A stretch of DNA of 64,000 nucleotides from NCBI GenBank assembly GCA_945923475.1, contig CAMELE010000009.1, positions 1-64,000 of the forward strand. Direction: 5' to 3'. The translations under genes and the position numbers were made by a program. The notes under the pieces were generated by a model. That model did not search any database. It saw nothing but the letters and a program-made list of their open reading frames with translations, and was not told where the DNA came from. Below are positions 53,434 through 60,129 of this stretch, one piece after another (within the stretch, counting starts at the first letter, position 1; each line of letters starts with the position of its first letter). Source of the stretch: an uncultured Mollicutes bacterium (GTDB lineage: Bacteria > Bacillota_I > Bacilli_A > Acholeplasmatales > Anaeroplasmataceae).

Positions 53434-53489
53434 ATGGTTAGTTCCTTTCTAATGATTTCTTGTCAATCTCATTATACAACTAACTGTAT
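52359..53489 (-). mobile_element. IS30-family insertion sequence
   Basis: Inverted repeats of 16 bp with one mismatch (52359-52374 and 53474-53489, core TACAGTTAATTGTA) flank the transposase gene, about 1131 bp in all. No clear target duplication is visible. Hairpins sit just outside both ends (52330-52352 and 53515-53530), which fits an insertion near a terminator or palindrome. The exact outer boundary may be a few bases further. Confidence 0.8.
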
Positions 53490-53514
53490 GTCTTTTTAAT
53501 TTTTTTTTGGCGCG

Positions 53515-53530
53515 ACACCCCATGGGGTGT
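53515..53530. other. Perfect palindrome beside the IS30 element
   Basis: ACACCCCATGGGGTGT is a perfect 16-bp palindrome preceded by GGCGCG. It resembles the palindrome in the IS3-type leader (38365-38380), where AATCCCC...GGGGATT replaces ACACCCC...GGGGTGT and CGCG again lies directly beside it. Both lie upstream of a transposase in the same orientation. Confidence 0.6.
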
Positions 53531-53669
53531 TCCTTTCTTATATGAATCTTACAAATATAAAGTGTCAATTTAAATTTTACAACTTATATTTTGGAAAATT
53601 TTTCTTTAATTTTTTTTACAAATGTGATATAAATATAATAGTAAATTTTCGATTTAATCTGGTGATAAT

Positions 53670-55637
53670 ATGTTAGATATGGATTTTTTAAAGTTAATAG
53701 ATGAATATAAAAGTAAACCAACTGAAAAAAAGAATCTAGATTCTATCAGAAAGTTTACGCTTAAGAATTTGTATTATTATGAAAATATTGAAGAGTATGT
53801 CAATTATTTTCAAGATGTTACAGAAAAATTAAATGATAGCATTGGTTATGCGTTAAGCCTAGTAATGAAGTTTTGGATTCATTATGGTACTGATTTGGAA
53901 TATGGTATGTCTTTTAATAAGCAGGCTTTAGAGATTTATCATTCGTTTGATGATTATCAGCATAAGGTTGGTTATTTATCTGCTTTAAATAATTTATTTA
54001 TTTATAATAATTACAAAGGAAATCTCCTTGAAAATTATAAGATTTTGAATCAAGCACGAGAGATTTGTAATGATTTATCAGACCCAACATATTACATTTC
54101 ATTTTCTTTAAATAGTGTGTATTTACTATGTAATTTAACTTTGTATGATCAAGCATTACATATAATTAATGAAATGAAAAACCAAAAAATATTTTTAAGT
54201 CCTTCAAATATTGCAGTTATGAACAATATGGAAGTTAAAATACTACTTTATATTGGCCTTCCAGAAGAAGCTCTAAAAAAAGCATTTGAAAATATTGAAT
54301 ATAACGAAGTACATCAGGTGTTTGTTAAAGCTTTGCCTTTAAGAAGTCTGCTTGCTGTATATGATAAGCTTGAGGATAAAGAGAATGCAACTAAGGTAGC
54401 TAATGAAATTCTTGAATTGCTTAAAAATGAGAATACTAATATTGATTATGCAGAGATTTATTATGAACTTGGCCGTTATTTTAGAATGATGGGAGATTTT
54501 CAAAAGGCATATAAATATTTTTTAGATGCATATAAGTTCCGTTCTAAGGTTTTAGGTGAGCAATTACCATTTTTAACCGAAGCTTCAATGATGTTTAAAG
54601 CATCAAATGATATGGATAACTACTTAGAAAGTGTTGAGGCTAAATATAGTCTTGGTATGCAGGTTAATCAGGTTTTAAAGTATATAATTAAGAATAATTC
54701 TCAAACTAAGATTGAATCACTAGCCAGCTTTGGCTATAAGTATTTAGCAGATAAGCTATTAGATATGACAAAGTTTATTAATGATTTGTCCATTGTAAAT
54801 GATGAAAGAAGCTTAAAGGATACAATTGCAAGATTAATTCCTAAACTTTTAAACATATCAAGTGCAACTCTTATTATGGCAAATGATATTGATGAATTTA
54901 AAGAGGATGTTATTTCAGAATGTAGCTTTAAGTCGGATAATATGGTTCACTTGGTTGACTTAGATATTCCAAAAAAGCATCGTTCAAATATTACTGATAT
55001 TATTATTGTTGCACTTAAAAATAGTTTAAATGAGATAATTGGCTATTTAGTTTTAAAATATATTAATGATACTTCTAATAAGACAGAAAGAATAAATTAT
55101 TTTGGTGGTATTATTAATGAGATAATTACATCTCACCTAATTAATATGTCTAAGTATAATGATGTATTAACTAAATATAATAAGGATCAACTAACGAAGT
55201 GCTATAATAGATATGGTTTAAATGAAATATTAAGTAACCATTTTAGCAATAGTAATGAAGAATTGTATTATGTTATGATGGATATTGATTATTTTAAAAA
55301 GATTAATGACACCTATGGACATTCTTGTGGGGATTTAATTCTTGAGCAATTAGGATCAAAGCTTATTGAGTTTTTTGGTGATAGAAATGTTGCTCGTATT
55401 GGTGGAGAAGAGTTTGTTGCCCTTGTTAATATTCATGAAGATATAGAAAAGATTCTCAATAAATTTATAGATATTATAAATGAGATGACGGTAGTTTATA
55501 ATGAACATGAGATTAAGTTTACTTTATCCATTGGTGTATCAAGGATTTCTAGTCCGGTAATTGATGATGCAGCTAGAGAAGCAGATAGAAAACTATATAA
55601 GGTTAAAAAGGATGGTAAAAACCATTTCGTATTATAA
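53670..55637 (+). CDS. Diguanylate cyclase with N-terminal TPR region
   Basis: This 655-residue cytoplasmic protein has a long helical N-terminus with TPR-like pairs (for example YYELGRYFRMMGDFQKAYKY), a middle region of about 370-490 that may be a GAF-type sensor, and a C-terminal GGDEF domain. The domain starts at DQLTKCYNRYG, contains MDIDYFKKINDTYGHSCGD and the active motif ARIGGEEFVAL. GGEEF is a functional variant, so c-di-GMP synthesis is expected. The usual RxxD inhibitory site is absent (FFGD). No signal sequence or TM is present. A TATAAT at 53634-53639 may be its -10. Confidence 0.9.
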   Translation: MLDMDFLKLIDEYKSKPTEKKNLDSIRKFTLKNLYYYENIEEYVNYFQDVTEKLNDSIGYALSLVMKFWIHYGTDLEYGMSFNKQALEIYHSFDDYQHKVGYLSALNNLFIYNNYKGNLLENYKILNQAREICNDLSDPTYYISFSLNSVYLLCNLTLYDQALHIINEMKNQKIFLSPSNIAVMNNMEVKILLYIGLPEEALKKAFENIEYNEVHQVFVKALPLRSLLAVYDKLEDKENATKVANEILELLKNENTNIDYAEIYYELGRYFRMMGDFQKAYKYFLDAYKFRSKVLGEQLPFLTEASMMFKASNDMDNYLESVEAKYSLGMQVNQVLKYIIKNNSQTKIESLASFGYKYLADKLLDMTKFINDLSIVNDERSLKDTIARLIPKLLNISSATLIMANDIDEFKEDVISECSFKSDNMVHLVDLDIPKKHRSNITDIIIVALKNSLNEIIGYLVLKYINDTSNKTERINYFGGIINEIITSHLINMSKYNDVLTKYNKDQLTKCYNRYGLNEILSNHFSNSNEELYYVMMDIDYFKKINDTYGHSCGDLILEQLGSKLIEFFGDRNVARIGGEEFVALVNIHEDIEKILNKFIDIINEMTVVYNEHEIKFTLSIGVSRISSPVIDDAAREADRKLYKVKKDGKNHFVL

Positions 55638-55638
55638 T

Positions 55639-55674
55639 AAAAAACAATTTTCGTTATTTTGAAAATTGTTTTTT
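55639..55674. terminator. Bidirectional terminator, 14-bp stem
   Basis: A perfect 14-bp stem (55639-55652 with 55661-55674) starts with A6 and ends with T6. It ends the GGDEF gene and overlaps the last codons of the convergent cotJC gene. Confidence 0.85.
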
Positions 55675-56214
55675 ATATTTCTCAAGTAATTCTTTGAATC
55701 TATTAAAATGAATTATTTCTCTTTGTCTTAAGAAGGACAATGGTGCAAGTATTTCCTCATCGTTTGTAATGTCCATTAAATGTTCATACATAGTTCTAGC
55801 CTTTTGTTCTGCTGCAAGGTCTTCATATAAATCAGAAATAAAGTCACCAGTTGATGCGTAATATGTTATTGAAAATGGATTCCCAGATGCATCTGTTGGA
55901 ACAAAAGAACTTCCATGATCAACATAGTTTTCTAATAGCTTTGATTCTTTAATCTTATCTATTGATACGTTTTTAGTTAATTGTCGTATCATTTCACTTA
56001 ATATTTCGACATGTGCAATTTCCTCAGTACCAATGTCTGTAAGAAGAGCCTTACCTTCAACTGTTGGCATAGTATCTGCTTGATTTAGGTATCTTAAAGC
56101 TGCACCTAGCTCACCTGCATATGATCCAATTGCGGTAACTAAGTATTTAGCATAATCCAAATTAGGTTTAGTTATACAAACTGGATATAGTAGATTCCTT
56201 TGATAATTCCACAT
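55654..56214 (-). CDS. cotJC: CotJC-type spore coat protein (Mn-catalase family)
   Basis: The 186-residue protein belongs to the manganese-catalase-like CotJC family of spore coat proteins. It shows the ferritin-like helix pairs with metal ligands: GSYAGELGAALRYLNQA, IGTEEIAHVEILSEMI and DLAAEQKARTMYEHL followed by LRQREIIHFNRF, giving the Glu/His set of a dinuclear site. Length matches the family. It starts one base inside the upstream cotJ gene, so the two are coupled. It marks the organism as a likely endospore former. Confidence 0.92.
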   Translation of the reverse strand: MWNYQRNLLYPVCITKPNLDYAKYLVTAIGSYAGELGAALRYLNQADTMPTVEGKALLTDIGTEEIAHVEILSEMIRQLTKNVSIDKIKESKLLENYVDHGSSFVPTDASGNPFSITYYASTGDFISDLYEDLAAEQKARTMYEHLMDITNDEEILAPLSFLRQREIIHFNRFKELLEKYKKQFSK

Positions 56215-56576
56215 TATTTATCACCTACCCAAGGTAAATCTAAATAGCAATATTTAGAGAAATCCTTTAACGGTATGTTTGAAAGTGCATTATATTTTTC
56301 TTCATAAAAGGTAAGTAAATTATAGTAATCCTTTTTTACCTTGTTATAATAATCTAATAATTCTTTGTTACTTGGATTTATATCTAGCAGGTATGATAGG
56401 TCTATTAGGTTAAAACGATATGCCATTATTAGCAGTAAAATATTTTCTTTTTCAGATGCTTGATTATTGAAGGTAACCCTTTTGTACTTATAAAAAGAAT
56501 ATTCATCCTTAAATGAATTGCCTAATGCTAAAGCATTCAAAGGATTTAATATATTATTTATATCTATTTTAATCAC
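56214..56576 (-). CDS. CotJA-CotJB fusion-like spore coat protein
   Basis: This 120-residue protein aligns in two parts. Residues about 10-35 (LNPLNALALGNSFKDEYSFYK) follow the CotJA pattern of Ala-Leu-x-x-Gly-x-x-Phe then Tyr. Residues about 42-120 follow CotJB: ILLLIMAYRFNLIDLSYLLDINPSNKE, YYNLLTFYEEKYN and the terminal LDLPWVGDK, like the PW-ending CotJB tail. In Bacillus these are separate genes cotJA and cotJB upstream of cotJC. Here one frame takes both places. The TAA-ATG junction with cotJC overlaps. Family membership of the CotJA part is less certain. Confidence 0.7.
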   Translation of the reverse strand: MIKIDINNILNPLNALALGNSFKDEYSFYKYKRVTFNNQASEKENILLLIMAYRFNLIDLSYLLDINPSNKELLDYYNKVKKDYYNLLTFYEEKYNALSNIPLKDFSKYCYLDLPWVGDK

Positions 56577-56634
56577 TCCATAATATTATATTAGTTAAAT
56601 ATTATTTATGAAATGATAAAAAACTAAAATAAAA

Positions 56635-56649
56635 AGGAGTTAAACTCCT
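56635..56649 (-). terminator. Terminator of the ferredoxin gene
   Basis: On the - strand AGGAGT (as + strand 56644-56649) pairs with 56635-56640 around a 3-nt loop, followed by T5ATTTT. It ends the ferredoxin transcript, 10 nt after its stop. Confidence 0.65.
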
Positions 56650-56658
56650 CTTTATTAA

Positions 56659-56829
56659 TTATTCTTCATCAATTGCTCCTACAGGACAAGCAGCTTGGCA
56701 TGCTCCACAATCGATACAAACATTTGGATCAATGTGAGATACGTCCTCAAGAGTAATTGCACCTACAGGACACTCGTTTACACAAGCGCCGCAAGCGATA
56801 CAAGAAGATTCATTTACTTTTCTTGGCAT
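56659..56829 (-). CDS. 2[4Fe-4S] ferredoxin
   Basis: This 56-residue clostridial-type ferredoxin carries low-potential electrons in the cytoplasm. Two cluster motifs are complete: CIACGACVNECPVGAI and CIDCGACQAACPVGAI, each CxxCxxCxxxCP. AAGGAGGA precedes the ATG. It has its own terminator and is a single-gene unit. Together with IspG and the Fe-S flavoenzyme it fits an anaerobic lifestyle. Confidence 0.96.
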   Translation of the reverse strand: MPRKVNESSCIACGACVNECPVGAITLEDVSHIDPNVCIDCGACQAACPVGAIDEE

Positions 56830-57047
56830 ATTCTTTTCCTCCTTGTATATTAATTATAACATTTATCTATTATTTTAGGCAAGATTTTTACATGAATAAT
56901 CGCAAAAAAAATCAAAATTTGTTATATATAATTTTATATAAAGAAAAATATGTAGAAGTAATGATTCAAATTATGGGTAAAACTGCTAATTTTTATTGAT
57001 ATTTATTCATAAATTTAGTAGAATAAAGAAAGTAAGGAGTTGAAACT

Positions 57048-57263
57048 ATGGTTTGGTGGCAAGTTTTGATTATATGCATAATAGTATTACTTGTAGGATT
57101 TGTTGCTGGATTTATTGTAGCTCGAAAATTATTTAAGAGCCAACTAAAGAAAAATCCACCAATTAATGAAAAAATGATTCGCGCTATGTTTTCACAAATG
57201 GGTCGTACTCCATCTGAAAAGCAGGTTCGTGCAGTTATGCGTTCAATGGAAGAACAAAAATAG
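57048..57263 (+). CDS. yneF: UPF0154 (YneF-like) membrane protein
   Basis: The 71-residue protein has one N-terminal TM segment (about 4-26, IIVLLVGFVAGFIVARKLF) and the UPF0154 C-terminus NPPINEKMIRAMFSQMGRTP followed by SEKQVRAVMRSM. The family is found throughout Bacilli and Mollicutes; its function is unknown. AAGGAG precedes the ATG. A terminator follows. Confidence 0.95.
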   Translation: MVWWQVLIICIIVLLVGFVAGFIVARKLFKSQLKKNPPINEKMIRAMFSQMGRTPSEKQVRAVMRSMEEQK

Positions 57264-57271
57264 TAAATTTA

Positions 57272-57300
57272 AAGCTAAGCTTGTCTTAGTTTTATTTTTA
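57272..57300 (+). terminator. Terminator of yneF
   Basis: AAGCTAAG (57272-57279) pairs with CTTAGTTT (57285-57292, one G-U), followed by TATTTTTATTT. Confidence 0.7.
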
Positions 57301-57312
57301 TTTACAAAAAAA

Positions 57313-57328
57313 GAGGAAGTCATTCCTC
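57313..57328 (-). terminator. Terminator of plsY
   Basis: On the - strand GAGGA (57324-57328) pairs with TCCTC (57313-57317), followed by T7. The loop contains the plsY TGA stop. Confidence 0.65.
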
Positions 57329-58018
57329 AATTTTTTTCTTTTTAAAGCAATTTTCAGTTCCGTTTTTCAATCTTTTGAAATTTTCTTTATGCTTAAATAT
57401 TAAAACGAATACTAATATAGTGTAAAGTCCAACTGTAAACCAATCTGGTCTACCAAATAAGTATTCAAGTCCTCCGTTTGTACCATTATATCCAACAAAG
57501 TGAAGTATCCATACGGTAGTTCCTACTGTTAATGCTGCAAAAGAACTACACAAGCATACATAACCAGTTAATACAAATACTAATCCAAAAACAATTAAGC
57601 AGTTTATTCCAGCCAGTGGAGTTAGTGCCATAACAACTCCAAGAGATACAGCTACCGCCTTTCCACCTTTGAATTTTAGATAAATGGAAAACAAATGTCC
57701 GATTATGGCCGCAAGTCCATAGAAAATATATGGAATCATTGGCTCCATAATATTTAATGGTTCAAATAAATATTTGACTAAAATAATTACTATTGCGCCC
57801 TTCAATACATCAAAGAAGAACACTGTATATCCAACCTTTTTCCCTAATACCCTGATACAATTTGTTGTACCTATATTTTTTGATCCATGCTCTCTTACAT
57901 CAATCCTTGTAATTGTTTTTCCGATTACTAGTCCGAATGGAATTGAGCCTAGTAAGTAAGAAACAATTAATAAGACAATAGATAGAATTATTGTCGTTGC
58001 ATTTATTTGTAAAATCAT
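57320..58018 (-). CDS. plsY: Acyl-phosphate:glycerol-3-phosphate acyltransferase
   Basis: PlsY (232 aa) transfers an acyl group from acyl-phosphate to glycerol-3-phosphate, the first step of phospholipid synthesis. It has six to seven TM segments and the loop motifs YLLGSIPFGLVIGK, DVREHGSKNIGTTN, FFDVLKGA, GHLFSIYLKFKGGKAVA. The lysine- and glutamate-rich C-terminal tail (FKKKKIEE) is a little longer than usual. It is transcribed away from parE and shares that intergenic region. Confidence 0.96.
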   Translation of the reverse strand: MILQINATTIILSIVLLIVSYLLGSIPFGLVIGKTITRIDVREHGSKNIGTTNCIRVLGKKVGYTVFFFDVLKGAIVIILVKYLFEPLNIMEPMIPYIFYGLAAIIGHLFSIYLKFKGGKAVAVSLGVVMALTPLAGINCLIVFGLVFVLTGYVCLCSSFAALTVGTTVWILHFVGYNGTNGGLEYLFGRPDWFTVGLYTILVFVLIFKHKENFKRLKNGTENCFKKKKIEE

Positions 58019-58183
58019 ATTAACAACCTCTTGAAAGTATTATACACTTTATTTTAATACATTGCAAATTTATTTTATTAAAATAAACATATTCAATTAA
58101 GAAAAAAGAATATAAATATTGAGAAAAATGCTGAATTATGATAAACTAAATATACTGAAATAATTTACAAGGATGTGGGAAAT

Positions 58184-60118
58184 ATGGCTGAAAAGCATTA
58201 TGATGATACCGATATTCAGATTTTATCTGGACTTGATCCAGTAAGAAAAAGACCAGGTATGTACATTGGTTCAACAGATTCTCGTGGCTTACACTATTTG
58301 ATATGGGAGCTTGTTGATAACGCTATCGATGAAGCACTAGCTGGATATGGTAAAGAAATTACTGTTGATTTAAATCAGGATGGCTCTGTAACTGTTACTG
58401 ACCAAGGTCGTGGTGTACCATGTGGAATAAACAAAGAAACTGGAAAGAGCTCCCTTGAAGTCATATATTCTATATTACATGCCGGTGGTAAATTCGGTCA
58501 AGGTGGAGGATATAAGGTTTCTGGAGGACTTCATGGTGTTGGTGGTAAGGTTGTAAATGCCCTATCTACGTATTTTGATGTTCAATCAATGAGGGATGGA
58601 GAAATTCACCATATTCAATTTAAGGACGGAGGGAAGAAGGTCATTGATGCTGAGGTTATTGGCAAAACTAATAAGACTGGTACAATTATTACCTTTAAAC
58701 CTGATCCAAAAATATTCTCAACTGTAATTTTTAATTATGATACAATCAAGGAAAGATTAAGAGAAGGTGCATTCTTAATTAAAGGATTAAGAATGAGTAT
58801 TAATGATAAAAAGAATAATAAAAAAGAGTCATTTTATTATGAAAAAGGTATTTCAGAATATGTATCTTTATTAAATGAAAAGAAAAAACCATTATTTGAT
58901 GTTGCTTATTTTGATCAAACCTCAGGACCAATTGAGGTTGAGGTTGCGATGCAATTTAATGAGGGCTTTGATGAAAGCATTGTTTCATTTGCTAATAATG
59001 TTAGAACTCGTGATGGTGGTTCTCACGAAATTGGCTTTAAAACGGGATTGACTAGAGCGGTTAACGACTATGCTAGGAAGTTTAATTTAATCAAGGAAAA
59101 GGAAGCTAATCTAGAAGGTACTGATATTAGAACAGGTTTAACTGCTATTGTATCTGTTCGTGTTGAAGAATCAGTTTTAGAGTTTGAAGGTCAAACAAAG
59201 GGTAAATTGGGTACACCAATTGCCAAGACAATTGTAGATAATATCACTTATGAAAAATATACATATTATTTACATGAACATGCAGATGTAGCTAAGTTTA
59301 TTGTTGAAAAGGCGCTTCTTAATAGAAAGGCAAGAGAAGCTTCAAGAAAAGCACGTGATCAAATTAGGCTTGACAAAAAGGATAAGAATGAATTAAATCT
59401 ATCAGGTAAGCTTTCGCCAGCACAGGAGAAGAATCCATTAATCAACGAATTATTCTTAGTTGAGGGAGATTCTGCCGGTGGTTCTGCTAAAAATGGTCGA
59501 GATCGTCGTTTCCAGGCTATCCTACCTTTACGTGGTAAGGTATTAAATACTGAAAGAGCTAACCAAGAAAACGCACTTCAAAACCAAGAAATTGCGACTA
59601 TGATTTATACAATTGGTGCCGAATTTGGGGACAAATTTGATATTAGAAAGTGTAATTATAAAAAGGTTGTAATAATGACCGATGCTGATGATGATGGAGC
59701 TCATATTCAAATATTACTTTTAACATTCTTCTTTAGATATATGAGGCCTTTAATTGAGGATGGCCGTGTTTATATTGCTCTTCCTCCATTATTTAAGGTA
59801 ACTGTTAAGGGAAAGAATCCTACAGTTAAGTATTTATATTCAACTGATGAGTTAACTGAATATACAAACAAATATCAAAAAGAATCATTAATAATCCAGC
59901 GTTTCAAAGGACTTGGTGAAATGAATGCTGAACAATTATGGGAAACAACTATGAATCCGGAGTCTAGAACCCTAATTCAAGTTAAAATTGATGATTTAGA
60001 TGAAGCTGAATCAGAGGTTAACTTACTGATGGGTGATGATGCTGCCAGACGTCGTACTTGGCTTGAAAATCATGTAGCCTTTACGCTTGAAGATGAGATT
60101 CAAATTGAAAATCTATAG
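58184..60118 (+). CDS. parE: DNA topoisomerase IV subunit B
   Basis: ParE (644 aa) is the ATPase subunit that drives chromosome decatenation. It has the GHKL ATPase core (RPGMYIGST, ELVDNAIDEALAGYG, HAGGKFGQGGGYKVSGGLHG), then transducer and the Toprim domain EGDSAGGSAKNGRDRRFQAI, PLRGKVLNTERA and MTDADDDGAHI. ParE rather than GyrB is supported by parC directly downstream. A GTG at 58175 could start it, but ATG 58184 has GGATGTGGG about 6 nt upstream. TTGAGA (58119-58124) and TAAACT (58142-58147) are a possible promoter. Confidence 0.94.
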   Translation: MAEKHYDDTDIQILSGLDPVRKRPGMYIGSTDSRGLHYLIWELVDNAIDEALAGYGKEITVDLNQDGSVTVTDQGRGVPCGINKETGKSSLEVIYSILHAGGKFGQGGGYKVSGGLHGVGGKVVNALSTYFDVQSMRDGEIHHIQFKDGGKKVIDAEVIGKTNKTGTIITFKPDPKIFSTVIFNYDTIKERLREGAFLIKGLRMSINDKKNNKKESFYYEKGISEYVSLLNEKKKPLFDVAYFDQTSGPIEVEVAMQFNEGFDESIVSFANNVRTRDGGSHEIGFKTGLTRAVNDYARKFNLIKEKEANLEGTDIRTGLTAIVSVRVEESVLEFEGQTKGKLGTPIAKTIVDNITYEKYTYYLHEHADVAKFIVEKALLNRKAREASRKARDQIRLDKKDKNELNLSGKLSPAQEKNPLINELFLVEGDSAGGSAKNGRDRRFQAILPLRGKVLNTERANQENALQNQEIATMIYTIGAEFGDKFDIRKCNYKKVVIMTDADDDGAHIQILLLTFFFRYMRPLIEDGRVYIALPPLFKVTVKGKNPTVKYLYSTDELTEYTNKYQKESLIIQRFKGLGEMNAEQLWETTMNPESRTLIQVKIDDLDEAESEVNLLMGDDAARRRTWLENHVAFTLEDEIQIENL

Positions 60119-60129
60119 GAGGGTGGATT

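Noticed and set aside
52283-53603. 15-bp direct repeat (TTTTGGAAAATTTTT) on both sides of the IS30 element
   Set aside because: It is AT-rich, lies about 75-115 bp outside the inverted repeats and is far longer than an IS30 target duplication, so it is probably chance.
56757-56999. 80-codon + strand frame over the ferredoxin start
   Set aside because: Its first part is antisense to the ferredoxin, no Shine-Dalgarno sequence precedes it, and the protein is rich in Lys, Ile and Tyr as expected from random AT-rich DNA.
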